64,000 bases of DNA, from assembly GCA_022036555.1 (NCBI GenBank), contig CM039122.1, positions 6,732,517 to 6,796,516 of the forward strand, given 5' to 3'. The position numbers and the translations under genes are program-made. Position 1 is the first letter of the stretch, and each line of letters starts with the position of its first letter. This document shows positions 46,001 through 58,324 of this stretch, piece by piece. Under the pieces are notes generated by a model. The model saw only the letters and a list, made by a program, of their open reading frames with translations. It did no database searches and was not told where the DNA came from. The stretch comes from Microstegium vimineum (lineage: Eukaryota > Streptophyta > Magnoliopsida > Poales > Poaceae).

Positions 46001-46351
46001 GCCCACGCGGGAGAAGAGGAGGGAGAGGGAGCAGGCCGGGTGTTGGGCCAGACAGGCCGAAAGAGAGAGAGGAGAGGGTTTCGGTTTTCCTTCTTCTTTT
46101 CTTTTTATTTTCTTTTTGCAAATTGATTTTCCAAAAGATTTTCAAAAGGGTTTTGAAATGCTTTTTGAGTTTTGCAAATTCACCCAACACAAGAAAATGC
46201 AGAGGCATGTTATGCACAAACAAGTTGAACCCTAGCATGATATTAGTTTTAGTTTTATTTATTTAATTTTATGCTCACAAAATTATTTGAAATAAATCAA
46301 ATTTAAGCAAATTCAAATCTAATTTCTATTTTCAAATTTTAGGGTGTTACA
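43020..46351 (-). mobile_element. Solo LTR, 3.3 kb, inverse copy of the family at 26950, TSD TGCAT
   Basis: It begins TGTCACACCCGG (43020) and ends AGGGTGTTACA (46351); TGCAT flanks both sides (43015-43019 and 46352-46356). Reversed, it aligns with 26950-30634 from end to end: shared landmarks include CATATGTGAGCCCAG, the AATTAACC-rich middle and the GC-rich U3-proximal part. A TATA-like ATAAATAG lies on the minus strand near 45808. The 345-codon plus-strand ORF at 45198-46235 lies antisense in the GC-rich part and is not a gene. Confidence 0.88.
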
Positions 46352-46356
46352 TGCAT

Positions 46357-49203
46357 GTCTGTGGCCTCCATTGCCATGCCTCACCCTCAACGCTGCTGTA
46401 ACAAACACCACCAGGAATCTCTCAATCTGAATCACCTAAGGTAATCTAGAAACATAAAAGGGTAATAAGGGAACCATATAGGTGGATCCACTGTGGTTAG
46501 CAAGGTAACATACCTTACAAAATTGACTGATGGCGGTTGTTCTGCTTTTGCCCACCTAGACCTCTATCTCTGCATGTGTGAACCAAATAGCTTTGGGACT
46601 TCACTATTACTTTGAATGACCATATGGTTGTGAACTTGAATGACCATAATGTACTATCAACTTCAGTTCAAGTAAAAAACATCTAGTCTAGACAGATTTC
46701 TGAACTGATAAAGACATGTAGACATGGAAACCGATAGACGTGTAGTCGACAACATTTAGAAAAATGCAGAGGTATTATTAATTAACAATTGAATATAAAA
46801 TAGATACTGCTGAAAGTGTACAGTCTGAAGGTGACAGAGCACGACACACAAGAATGACGCTGATCAGTAGCATTCAGTACAGGCAGGCAAGCGCACCAAA
46901 CCATCGCCACAGCGACCTGGGAAAAAATAGCAAAAACAGGCACGAGGCAGTGCATACCTGACGATTGGGGGAACCCCGGCCGATGCAGTCGGGGCCAATG
47001 TGCGGGCGGAAGCCGAAGCCGAATCCGAATCCGAGGCCAAGGTGCAAGCGTAAGCCGAAGACCAACAGTCGAAACCTGCATATACGCCCCCAAAATCAGT
47101 CGATCGAGCAGTGAAAGAAGGGAGCAGAGATGCAGAAGAGGAAGAAAGACTGGGATCCGGAAGAGGAAAGAACACAGGCCGTCATGGCGGAGTCGACGGA
47201 GGTATGCACCTATGCAGGAAGCTGGACGGCGATGGCGTCGCCGCGGCGCAGATGGTTTTTCCCCTCTCGCTCCGTTCGTGGGGCCCGCCGCGCTGCATAT
47301 GGATGGCCGTAGGCCTCTCCGCCGCCGCCACGCAGATGGGTTCCGTACATGTACAGTATCTACCACGGCTGAGAGAACGGCGCCATAGGGATTTTCATAT
47401 TAGCCTTGTGTGACTCACGGTTTACGTGGAGTACGTGGTCAACGTACGCGAGCATGCCACAGGAGTTCGCGCGACCACCGGCATATATAGTCGACGCGCG
47501 CGTGGCGATATATACAATAATGCGGTCGAGTCAACCCGTTGGCTTTTTGTTGAGTCAGAACATTGGATCGGTGTGTCGAAAGCATATATCACGTCATCAT
47601 GTCCATGTCCAAGCCATATATAGTACAGTACATAGGTAGCTACCATGCCAAATCAAATCAAATCAAATCATACCCAGTTTCACCGACTATTTTATAAAAA
47701 ATAAGTAAATATTATTGACTTCATTTTTTCTACTGTAGTAATAATTCATGCATGCGCCATATAAATGTGCCAATATTAGTATACGAGTATGGTGATGGAT
47801 GATTGGATGCGGATATATAATTAACACCGTCATCCGTAGGGTACATTTCCAGTTCTCCATCATCATAGTGCTACAGTATATCCACGCGACCATATGCATG
47901 CATCCAGCATCCGCGTACCAGCTGGATACGGACTCATTATCAAAGGAAACAGGGGAACGTGCAAAAGGAGGCACGCGACGACCGGGGACGACGACGTAAG
48001 CGATGATGCGATTCGATGCCAAAGCGACGGAGCGGAGCGGACAAGTTGGTTGCGGCGCCTCCCTCCGCGGTCAAGGTCCAGCGCCGACGCCGCCCACAAC
48101 TTTTGAGGTCATGAGGACGCCAGGGCGGCGTCAAAAGAAACCGACCTGCTGGGGATCTGCGCCGCGACTCGGTTTCCTCTTTCCTCTGCCGTGGTGTCGC
48201 CTTGCTCCCGTAGTTCGACACGTGCGTCTGGCCCGGGCCGGGTGCTCACTGTGCTCAGTGCTCGGCGGGCGACACGCCGGCCCTGACCGGGAGAGGAAGC
48301 CAGCGGGACCATGCGCGTGGAATCCACTACGCCTTGTCCTGCTGCCACCCTCGCCGCAGTTGCCTCTGCTCGGCAATGGACGACGCCGCGTGTCAGGGCC
48401 AACTTTCGTCAACTGCACGGCGAGCACTGTTTTTTTCTTTCGGCGGCGCAAATCCAAGTAACCACCGATTCATTTTACTAACCGTTTGTGGGATTGAAAC
48501 AATAACTTTGTCAACACAGATTATGAAATCATCCTTATTTATTTCTCCGTTGAGATTTTTTTAGGAAATATTCGACGGCTCACGTCGACCGATCCGACGG
48601 CTATAAAGGCTGGAGGAAATAAGAGAAAATTTTAGAGAGGAAACGGAAGGAAATTCTAATGTGTATGACCAATGGGCCATATGCGCCAAATTTTTTCTCA
48701 TTTCCTTCAAAACTCAAATAATTAGGACTCCAAATAAAGGGGTGGTAATTCCGTTTCTGTATTTTTTTTTCTAATCAAGGGTAATACGGTAATTTGATAT
48801 TTGTGAAAATAATGATTGGAGTAATAGGAGGAAATTTTGTACATTTGATTTTCTATAATTTCCCTCATTCACGTTGCTTAGTTGGGCCACGACGTCGATC
48901 TAACATCGGTTGCAATATCTTTTTGCAACGACCGGCAATGAACGCAATTCGGTTGCAACATGTAGCTTTTGCAACCAAATTGGATTTATTACAACGTTTT
49001 CTTGTCGTTGCGTAAGGATTAGAATTTAGTAGTGCCTAAAATACCCTTTACGAATATAATTAGAAAAGACTTAGAATATTGTGGAGGAAATAGGAGGAAA
49101 TGGGAGGAAATTTCAAACATAGTAAAAAGACTCACGTTTTGGTTTGCATAACTTTTATTTTACACTAAGATTAAAATTATGAAATAACACGCATGAAAGA
49201 AAA
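46357..49203. other. Intergenic; possible exon at 46958-47075
   Basis: Mostly anonymous DNA with an (AAATC)n run at about 47648-47670 and a GC-rich patch at 48000-48440. On the minus strand a 118-bp segment (47075 to 46958) is bounded by a TATGCAG acceptor and a CAG/GTATGC donor and has an open frame rich in glycine, leucine and phenylalanine (LGLGFGFGFGFRPHIGPDC). It could be an exon or chance; I give it low weight. The T/A-rich tail 48560-49200 repeats GGAGGAAAT and GGTTGCAA motifs. Confidence 0.3.
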
Positions 49204-49206
49204 TAA

Positions 49207-49516
49207 GGCCCTGTTTAGTTTCAACCAAAATCTAAAATCCAAAATCTCAACTATTTTGGATTCCAAAATCCAAAATGCAAAATATTTTGGTAGGGTGTTT
49301 AGTTCCAACTAAAATTTGTCTTCCAATGATGGAGATTGTGAGGATGACACACAAACCAATGCAAAAATTCTCTTATTTTGGTCTCTTGAGTCCGAAATCC
49401 AAAATGAGGAATGGACCACTTTTTGCCAAATATTTTGGGTGGTGTTTAGTTTCATTTTGTAAAATGAAGAGCCAAAATCTAAAATATTTCGGATTCTATG
49501 GGGAACTAAACACCCC
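49207..49516. mobile_element. Tourist-like MITE, TSD TAA
   Basis: Left end GGCCCTGTTTAGTTTC and inverted right end GGGGTGTTTAGTTCCC; TAA on both sides (49204-49206 and 49517-49519). Internal CCAAAATCTAAAAT and ATTTTGG repeats pair between the arms. No ORF. Ends and TSD fit the PIF/Harbinger MITEs. Confidence 0.8.
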
Positions 49517-49519
49517 TAA

Positions 49520-50883
49520 GGCTAAGATTCGAGTGGAAATATTATCTCCCATATTGCAATTTTAGTTACTACGTACATCCTTCATTTCACAGTACATGAT
49601 TTTAAGTAGTACGTTACAATTACATAGCCATATAATGTTTACTTAAATGCGTATAAAAAATTATGTATCTAGAAAAGTAAAAAAAACATCTTATAATTTG
49701 AAAATTCGGGAAGGAAGGAATACTTGATTATTCTGGATGGTATTGGTAAAGTTGGTGTAACAAAAAAAATTCAAGTGGTGCGTGCGCGCTCTCAGCAGAC
49801 AGAAGGGAGAAGAAAGCAGATGACGTCTTATATATATAGATAAATACAATAGAAGACATTTTGTATAGGTCAGAATCTTATAACTCGACTTAGGCAAGTA
49901 CGTACTTAGTTTTGCTATTAGACTTCTTATATAATAAGCTCAAAGATAGCAATAATAACTGCAACGATGACCGTAGCAAAGTGTTCCTCTCAGATCACAG
50001 TCCATATTTTTTCAAGGGTCTTGTGCAAGTGGGCGCTAGGTACCGATGTAGATGTAGAGCTACGACTATAACCTTGGAACAGTAGTAGGTACTACCAGTG
50101 ACTGTTGCTTCCTCCGGTTTCCAGCCATACCTTGACCGTGGCCAGCCCCGCATCCGCATGAAAGACTGGAAGCTGGAGCTGAACTGTCCCGTTCGTCAAG
50201 AAAATTAAAGCCAAGCGGAAATTCCCCCATGCGTTCGATCATCGGTTCCGCGCGCGGCACTCCGGCACGTACAACAAGTATTATATTATCGTTATTATAT
50301 CCGTTGAGTTAACTACCTACAACATGGAAGTCCTACGTTACCTGAATCTCTATATATACACAGGAGTATACTTGCTAGAAGTAGGAATATGTCGACGTAC
50401 ACACACCAGTACGTCTAATCCGGCCGGCCATGCCGACGATCCATTCAGGTTACTACTACTACTGTACTAAATAGGCTGGTTATTAAGGTCAGCGCGATAG
50501 AGCTTCATTCTGAACTGGACGTGAAGGACGACGTGACGAGCTTAAACTCTCAAGACGACACCGGCGAACACGTACACACACGCACAGGATAGTCTGGACC
50601 AAAACATAGGGCGAGTGTGCGTGCATGTTGAGTGTCTGTGTTGTACTGTGTACTCTCAAAAACATATATGGACCATATATGCATGGATCTAGGTAGAGCT
50701 AGAGCTAGTCCAGGTTCTTCTCCTCCTGCTGCTAGTAGGTCCCGGCCAGTCCTCACGACACGATAATGCGTCGGAAATCGATGATGCCCGCCGCATGCAA
50801 AGTCTCTCGTCACATTAACTGCTGTTCCTCTTCCCCGGCCAGCAGACGGTCCGTGATTGCCACGATGCTACTGGAGTACTTGG
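49520..50883. other. Intergenic upstream of the Reina-like element
   Basis: AT-rich to about 50050, then mixed. A SINE-tail-like block lies at 50609-50662. Short ORFs only; no gene recognised. Confidence 0.4.
50609..50662 (+). repeat. SINE tail fragment
   Basis: The block GCGAGTGTGCGTGCATGTTG continuing through GTACTCTCAAAAA also occurs at 62501-62557, where it follows a GCTCATAGGGGTAGGG segment that resembles the 3' part of plant Au SINEs. The A-tail is short here. The 5' tRNA-related part is missing. Confidence 0.55.
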
Positions 50884-51192
50884 TGTCAGAGCTCCTAAGC
50901 GCCGGGTTAAGGCAGAGGCCGGCTCCACTGTTCAGCGTCCGACAATAGATTGATCACGGCGTGTGTAGCCGTTGCGAGTCGGTTAAGTCTGTCGAGTGGG
51001 CCTTTGTGGCAGTATCCAGGCGTATATAGACGTCTTGTAACTGCTGGAGTGCGGGGCACGAAAGAACCAATGTCTTCTGAACTCTGAATAGAATACCTTT
51101 GTTCTTACTATTTCTCATTCCTGCTCTCTACTGAACCCCAAATCCCTGATTCTAATCTAGTTATCCGTCCGATCCCTAGCGGATTCGTGACA
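50884..51192 (+). repeat. 5' LTR of the Reina-like element
   Basis: 309 bp, TG...CA, with a TATATAGACG TATA-like box at about 51023 that probably starts element transcription. About 94 percent identical by eye to 56090-56398. Confidence 0.92.
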
Positions 51193-51389
51193 ATTGGTAT
51201 CAAAGCTCCTTCGATTCCTATCCGATCGGTTGGTTTCTGTGGTGGCGTTCAAATTTTTGTCGGCGGAGCACGCCCTGAAGTCTGAGCCGAAGTCGAGCAA
51301 GCCAGAAGCGGTGCGTGATCGAACGAATTGGGTGTCAATTGGAAACGAGGCTGGCTCCGAAACGAGGCCCGAGCAAGTTTCAGCAGGAC

Positions 51390-52277
51390 ATGGCGAGTTC
51401 ATTGGACGAGCTCTCCACGAAGTTTGAGTTGATGATGAAGCACTTTGCGGGGTTCCAAACTATGATGCGGAGTACGATGGATTCGCTGGATGCCGTGGGG
51501 GCTTGGCAGTCGACCGCCGACAACGCGCTCGACGAATTGCGCGGCCAGGCGCAAGGTACGACTACTTCCCTGGGCGAGGTGACCAAGCGCATCGATCAGG
51601 CGGCGTCACGCGTGGATTCGTTGGAAGCTCGCCTGAAGTCGACTACTGCGACGGTGCCGCCTCAACCTGCACCAACGTTGAGGATCGCTGACCTCAACGC
51701 GGCTCTCGGGTCATCCTCGTGCTCACCTGCGAGAGATGGGGAGCGGGCCAAGGGCCACGGCGAGGACTGCGGCGGGATCCTAGGACCCCGGCCGCAGGTC
51801 AGCACGAAGGGTATGACTTCTGCTCGACCTGACCCCCCTTTTTCCTCTAATGAGTCTGTACATTTCCGTTCTCCACCATTTCCAAAACTTGAGTTCCCCA
51901 AGTTTGACGGCGAATTTCCTCGTGTGTGGCGTGATGAATGCGAGATGTTCTTCGAGGTCTATGCGGTGCAACCTTCCTTGAAGACAAGGTTTGCAGCATT
52001 GAATTTCCAAGGCGTGGCCAAAACATGGTTGCAGACAGTGCAGAGAAGAGGGAGGGTGAAAAACTGGGATCAGTTGTGCGATTTGGTCATGAATCGTTTC
52101 GATAAGAACCAGTATCAGATTCTGCTCACTCGGTTCGATGTTCTGAAGCAAGTAGGGTCTGTGGAGGAATACCAGATCGAGTTTGAGAAGCTGGCCCATG
52201 GGATACTCCTGTATAACAGTAGTTATGATGATATCTACTTTGTCACTCGGTTCGTTGCCGGTCTGTTGAGCCCATGA
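51390..52277 (+). pseudogene. Reina-like gag
   Basis: From the ATG at 51390 (MASSLDELSTKFELMMKHFA) comes an N-terminal coiled-coil region, then the capsid core FPKLEFPKFDGEFPRVWRDE, FEVYAVQPSLKTRFAALNFQ, TWLQTVQ and WDQLCDLVMNRFDKNQYQ, ending in EYQIEFEKLAHGIL. Gag forms the particle around the element RNA. The frame stops at 52275-52277; a short duplicated GCCCATGAG block just there shifts the frame relative to the following protease part. The longer upstream extension to 51315 has no conserved content, so I prefer the later start. Confidence 0.88.
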
Positions 52278-52281
52278 GAAG

Positions 52282-54531
52282 TTGGCCCATGAGATACGAT
52301 CGGTAATCGCATTGCATCGGCCAAGGGATGTTGATATTGCTAGTGCCCTCGCTCTGTTGCAAGAGGACCAGTTGTCTCACAACACACCAAAGGTACAGCA
52401 TGCAGTGAAACAGCAGTTCAGGCCTACCTATGAAAACACCAAGACAGGAGAAGGAGAGAAAGGGAAGGAGACTGACGACAAGTTGGCCTCCTTACGAGAG
52501 TTGCGAAGAAAAAATGGGTTGTGCTTCAAATGTGGAGCCAAATGGAATCACAATCATAAGTGCCCAGCTCAGATTCCTCTACATGTGCAGGAAGAGATCT
52601 TGGATGCATTGGATCCTATTCATGAGCCTGATCCAGACAGTCCCAGTGATACTGAAGAGGACATGGTAGCCTTAGTTGCCCAGGTGAAAGGCCAAGACAC
52701 TCCCAAGAGGAGGACTATGAAGCTGTGTGGACAGATTGGTAAACTCACTGTCTTGATCTTGGTGGATTCCGGCAGTGTGGGTTCGTTTGTTAGTGAGCAG
52801 TTTGCTTCTCAGCTCCAGATGGCCACTGTTCCCTGTCAACCTGTTCAGCTAATAACTGCTGATGGAAGTCCTATGCAATGTGACCGGAGGCTGCCCAACC
52901 TGCAGTGGAATGTGCAGGGCTATACATTTGTGAACTCTGTAGGAATCTTGCCTCTGAAATGTTTTGATATGATTTTGGGAACTGACTGGTTGGAAGAGCA
53001 TAGTCCAATGTGGGTGCATTGGGGCAAGAAGATCATGAGGTTCACTGCTGATGGCAAGAGAGTTACCCTTTAGGGCCTTACTCAAGATGTGGCTCAGTGT
53101 TCCAACATGTCTCCCAAAGCACTCAAGGGGCTGTTAAACAGGAAGGCTGTGAGCCATTGTATCCAGTTCAAGTTGACTTTGCCACCAGGCAATTCTTCTC
53201 AAATGGTGAGCAGTATTGCTGCCATTGATGACAATACCTTGATGTCTGAGTTAACCCAATTGTTGCAAGAGTTTGCAGATGTTTTCCAGAAACCCACAGC
53301 CTTACCACCTCCCAGACCTTTTGATCACCGAATACCCTTGTTACCTAGTGCCCAACCTATGAATGTCAGAACTTATAGGTACTCTCCTGCTCAGAAAGAT
53401 GAGATTGAGCTTCAGTTGGCTGAGATGTTGCAAAATGGAATCATCAAGCCCAGTGAGAGCCCATATGCATCTCCAGTATTGCTGGTAAAGAAGAAGGATG
53501 GGACTTGCTGATTCTGTGTTGACTACAGGCACCTCAATGCCCAGACTGTAAATAATAAACATCCCATGCTAGTGGTTGAGGAGTTAATTGATGAGTTGGC
53601 TGGAGCTAAATGGTTTTCTAAACTTGATTTCAGAGCTGACTATCACCAATTGTGTATCCATCTGGATGACACTCACAAAACAGCCTTCAAGACTCACAGT
53701 GGGTTATTTGAGTTCTTGGTCATGACATTCGGTCTCACCAATGCCCCGGCTTCTTTCCAAGGCATTATGAATCAAATTTTTTCTCATTTGTTAAGAAAGG
53801 GTGTGCTGATCTTCATGGATGACATTTTGATCTACTCTGCCACTTTGGAAGAGCACTTGTTGTTGCTCCAGGAAGTGTTTCAAGTCATCAGACATCATCA
53901 GTTTTTTCAAAAACAATCCAAGTTTTTCTTTGCTCAGCAAGAGGTGGAGTACTTAGGTCATTGTATCTCCAGTGCTGGAGTCTCTATTGAGCCTTCCAAG
54001 ATATCAGCAGTGCAGCTGTGGCCTAGGCCCAAGAATTTGAAAGAATTGAGGGGTTTTCTTGGACTTACTGGTTATTACCGAAAGTTCATTAAGCACTATG
54101 GGTTGATCAACAAACCCTTATCTGACCTTCTCAAGAAAACTTCACCCTTTGTCTGGACAACCACTACTGAAAAAGCTTTCTTACATCTCAAGACAACCTT
54201 GGTGCAGGCACCAGTCTTAGCCATTCCTGATTTTAAAAAGCAGTTTGTGTTGGAAACTGATGCCTCTGACATTGGGTTTGGAGTTGTGCTCATGCAAGAT
54301 GGACATCCCCTTGCCTATCTCAGCAAACCAGTCTATGCAAAGAATCAAGCATTATCTACCTATGAGAAGGAATGTATGGCTATCATTCTAGTTGTGGATA
54401 AATGGAGAGCATATTTGCACCATCAAGAATTCATTATTCGGACTGACCATCACAGTCTCTTGCACCTATCTGAACAAAGAATAACAACCAAGATTCAGCA
54501 GAAGGCTATGTTAAAACTGATGGACTTGTAG
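52282..54531 (+). pseudogene. Reina-like protease, reverse transcriptase and RNase H
   Basis: A zinc-knuckle-like CFKCGAKWNHNHKC leads to an aspartic protease with ILVDSGSVGSFVS (about 52755-52793). RT starts near 53400 (NGIIKPSESPYASPVLLVKK) and has FSKLDFRADYHQL, FGLTNAPASFQ and the catalytic FMDDILIYS. RNase H follows with VLETDASDIGFGVVL, STYEKECMAII and RTDHHSL. In-frame stops lie at 53071-53073 (TAG), 53509-53511 (TGA) and 54529-54531 (TAG). These enzymes copied the element's RNA into DNA; this copy can no longer express them as one chain. Confidence 0.92.
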
Positions 54532-54579
54532 TTTAAGATACAATACAAGAAGGGACACACCAACCAAGCTGCTGATTCC

Positions 54580-56159
54580 TTGTCTCGATGTTCTCCTGCA
54601 ACTTCTGTTTTTCCTGTGGCTTTAGCCAATCCAGCTTGGTTGGATCGAGTCAAGGAAGGCTACTTGGAGGATGCTGAGGCCATGAAACTCCTTCAGGAGC
54701 TGACTGACACTGCCAAGGATGATGGGCCCTTTACCCTTAAAGATGGCATTCTCAGACATAAGGGAAGGATTTGGTTGGGAACCAATACTCTGGCACACCA
54801 ACATGTTATACAGGCTATGCATCATAGTGTTGTGGGGGGACACTCGGGCTTTCAGGCATCGTATTTCCGAATTCAACAGCTTTTCTCCTGGCCAGGCATG
54901 AAGCAGGCTATTAGTGACTTCAGCAAATCCTGTCAAATTTGTCAACAGGCTAAGATCGAACATTCTAAGCCCGTTGGTCTGTTGCAACCATTGTTGATTC
55001 CTACCCAAGATTGGAACGTCATTTCAATGGATTTTGTGGAAGGTCTCCCCAAATCTTCCCGGTTTGACACCATCTTGGTGGTCATTGACAAGTATACCAA
55101 ATATGGTCACTTCATTCCTCTAGCTCATCCTTATACAGCGATGCACGTGGCTCAGGCTTATATGGAGCAGGTGTATAAACTCCATGGACTACCTGAAGGA
55201 ATTATTTCCGACCGGGACAAGATTTTCACCAGTGCTTTTGGCGCGACCTCTTCAAACTCACAGATACCCAGCTGTTGATGAGTTCTTCATACCATCCGCA
55301 AACGGATGGTCAAATCGAGCGGCTCAACCAGTGTCTTGAAGGGTTTCTCAGGTGTTCTGTCCATGCCTGTCCCAAGCAATGGGCCAAATGGTTACCGTTG
55401 GCTGAATTTTGGTACAACACTTGTTATCACTCGGCGCTGGGGCGTTCTCCATTTGAGGTTTTGTATGGCCACCCTCCTCGTCACTTTGGTATCACTAATG
55501 AAGTTCACCATCATGCCCCAGATCTTAAGCAGTGGCTCCTCGAACGGAACCTGTTACAGGAGGTGATTCAGCATAATCTGAAACGAGCTCAACAGCGCAT
55601 GAAGCACTTTGCCGATCGGCATCGCTCGGAGAAAGAATTCGCGGTTGGCGATCTGGTGTATTTGAAGTTACAACCTTACATACAGACTTCCGTGGCTCCC
55701 CGAAGCAATCTAAAGTTAAGTTTTCGCTATTATGGCCCTTTCAAGATCTTGGCTCACGTCGGTCTGGTGGCCTATCACCTTCAGCTACCTGATGCATGTA
55801 AGATTCATCCGGTGATTCACGTGTCTCAGTTGAAGCGCCATATTCCTGATTCTGTGTCCGTGGAAGCCGACATTACTGCTCTTCCAGATGATCCGGGTCT
55901 TGCTCTTCAACCGGTGGCATTCCTCAACTCTCGGATGATACAGAAAGGGGCTTCTATGCTCTCTCAGATTGAGGTCCAGTGGTCTGATATTCCTACAACC
56001 TTAACCACATGGGAAGAAGCTACCCATCTTCGTCGGCGGTTTCCTTCATGTGCAGCTTGGGGGCAAGCTGCATTTCGAGGAGAGGGCAATGTCAGAGCTC
56101 CTAAGCGTCGGGTTAAGGTAGAGGCCGGCTCCACTGTTCAGCGTCCGGCAATAGGTTGA
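54580..56159 (+). pseudogene. Reina-like integrase with chromodomain-like C-terminus
   Basis: The integrase has a zinc-binding HHSVVGGHSGF and CQICQQAK (H-H-C-C), then the core with ISMDFVEGLP, VVIDKYTKYGHF, IISDRD and HPQTDGQIERLNQ. A one-base frameshift at the T run 55236-55239 splits the core between the second aspartate and the glutamate. The C-terminus has the GPF-type PYIQTSVAPRSNLKLSFRYY and VIHVSQLKRH, then a chromodomain-like IEVQWSDIPTTLTTWEEAT to FPSCAAWGQA at about 55965-56080. In chromoviruses that end targets integration to chromatin. The ORF runs 70 bp into the 3' LTR. Confidence 0.92.
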
Positions 56160-56398
56160 TCACGGCGTGTGTAGCCGTTGCGAGTCGGTTAAGCCTGTCG
56201 AGTGGTCCTTTGTGGCAGTAGTCAGGCGTATATAGACGCCTTGTAACCGCTGGAGTGCGGGGCACGAAAGAATCAATGTCTTCTGAACTCTGAATACAAT
56301 ACCTCTGTTCTTGCTATTTTCCATTCCTGCTCTCTGCTGAACCTCAAATCCCTGATTCTAACCTAGTTATCCGTCCGATCCCTAGCGGATTCGTGACA
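56090..56398 (+). repeat. 3' LTR of the Reina-like element
   Basis: 309 bp, same length and ends as the 5' LTR, followed by the second TSD copy CTTGG. Confidence 0.92.
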
Positions 56399-56403
56399 CT
56401 TGG

Positions 56404-58324
56404 ATACATAGAATATGTGGTGCCCGGCCGCAATGGATTGCGGCGCCCCGTGGGTTCACATGTGCCAGAATTGTGGCGTGACAGGGACGTCGTCTCGTGC
56501 AACACCGTCTTCGATCTCTTGTGGCATGAATATATTTATAAATTAATTACTCGATCTGATCCCTGGATAGCAGAGATGAAGGATTAGTTCCAGTGGACGA
56601 CCGCTGACTAGGCTGTGTGAGCTTGTTGTATATCTTTACTTTACTCCGTCCAGCCGCCGCTTGAGGTTTTCTGCACGACCAAGGCAGTGCTGTAGATGGT
56701 AGTCAATGACGAACGAACAAGAAAACTACGTACGTAGCTTACTTCCAATATATAATAATAAGCTGATTAAAAATAAAATAAACTCCCGGGCCGGGATGGA
56801 TCAGCTCAACTTTGTTCGTAACGTTTACCACTTTGGGACGAAACATTTTTCTAAACATACGCATGCACCACCATCATCGCCAATTCTTAGTTGTTGGCCG
56901 ATGCAGAGGCCGGAACAGAGAAGCTGTATGCATGCAAATGCAGCGGTACGGTCCTTGTTGCGATTTGCGAGCGATAGAAGACGTGCAGCCGACAGATTAA
57001 TTTGCCCCGAGTTTCGGCAAAGTATAGGCGCGGTCGTCCCGTCGGTCGCGACGTCGCCCAGTCCTTTGCGTGAGCTTTACCCGTTCTCCTCCGTGTCAAT
57101 GCCCAAGTGGCCAAGTCTGTCTCAGCTCGCACGCAGCACGAAACGAAACAAAGAGCTAGCGTTGTTTTCACCGGCCCGGTCCTCCTCCTGGAGTGTCCTG
57201 GCCGCGCTCTAGAAGGAAATTAATTAGCGAGAAGCCTGCGCCGTCAGTCAAAGAACAGCTTCTGGTTGTGACCTACTAAACCATCGGCAAAGCTAGGGTG
57301 GTGGTCATAAACAAGTGGTGCAGCATTGACTCGTGCGGTGAGCACTATGTGGAGTCTGCTCTCGTAGTAGTAGAGTAGTTATTAGTACTTAATTCTGTTG
57401 AGAGAAGAAAGGATGTTTGGTCAGAATTAGGCAAAGGCACGGCGGTAGAGTATTTACTTGTTCACAGTTGGCCGGTTTTGATTCCATTACTACTTTGGCC
57501 TCTGGTGCAAGCAAGAAACCCCAGCCATCATCAAAGTATAATAATGAATAAACTTTGCCTCACCTAAACTAGAGCTACTTCTAGTACACACTACAGATTA
57601 AGCATGAATTATGTTTTTTAATAAGAAAGAAAAACAGAACCTGTAGTACTCCATTAGGCGTCTAGGCTCCGACCAAAAGGCCGGTCAATAAGTCGTCACT
57701 CGTCACCAGGAAAACCAAAGCCCAAAGGGACAGATTGGCCCCGCGCCCGCACACATTCGGCGGAAAACTGATTTTTTTGTAAGCATGTGTGGTGTATTTT
57801 CTTGACTTGGGGGAGCCACCACCACCCAACCCGGTGAGGCGACGACCCCTCGGTTCATTCATCCGACATGCTTTCGCCCGAAGCTTCGGTCACTCAAGTC
57901 ACCACACGCACCCGCCTCCCTCCCACCCACTCGCGGCAATTAGGCGTCGGCGTCAGTCAGTCACGTCTCCTCCTGGTCCTTCGGGCAACCTCCACTGCCC
58001 TTCGTCCTCCTCCGGCCCCACTCGCCCATTTCTTCGTCGTCTTCTTCTAGTACTAGAGTAGTGGTAGTAGTATATTCCCACACCACATTCGCGTGCGCGA
58101 ATTCCACGGCCCCTTGTTTGTTTATGCGGGTGGGTCTCTCAGCTCAGCTCAGCTCAGCGTCGTAGCCCAGCTGCTGCTTCGCCGCGCTACCAGAGAGAAA
58201 GAGGACAAGCGCGCGCGCTGGGAAAAAGGCTCCTTCTTGAGACCGCCCGGACGGAGCATTCGATATTCTTCTTCTTTTTCTTCGCTGGCTGGTCCTCCAT
58301 CCAGTCCCAGCTCTGCTCCTGCTC
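56404..58324 (+). promoter_or_regulatory. Upstream region of the WRKY gene with W-boxes
   Basis: This about 1.9-kb stretch between the Reina-like element and the WRKY gene has no coding region. W-box motifs TTGACT/TTGACC occur at 57326-57331 (+), 57804-57809 (+), 57246-57251 (-) and 57683-57688 (-), with a bare TTGAC core at 57095-57099 (-). A (CTCAG)n run stands near 58138-58157. WRKY proteins bind W-boxes, and stress-induced group IIa genes often carry clusters of them, so self- or cross-regulation is plausible but unproven. Confidence 0.5.

Larger units (their letters stand above)
50884..56398 (+). mobile_element. Reina-like Ty3/gypsy chromovirus, 5.5 kb, TSD CTTGG
   Basis: The LTRs are 50884-51192 and 56090-56398, both 309 bp, starting TGTCAGAGCTCC and ending GATTCGTGACA. 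The TSD is CTTGG at 50879-50883 and 56399-56403. The primer site TTGGTATCAAAGCTCC follows the 5' LTR, and a GAGGAGAGGG purine tract precedes the 3' LTR. Gag, protease, RT, RNase H, integrase and a C-terminal chromodomain-like end occur in Ty3 order. Small size, short LTRs and the chromodomain end fit Reina. By hand alignment the LTRs differ at about 19 of 309 positions. Several stops make it inactive. Confidence 0.94.

Noticed and set aside
45198..46235. 345-codon plus-strand ORF
   Set aside because: It lies antisense within the GC-rich part of a solo LTR, has low-complexity Arg/Gly composition, and overlaps long ORFs in other frames. No domain is visible.
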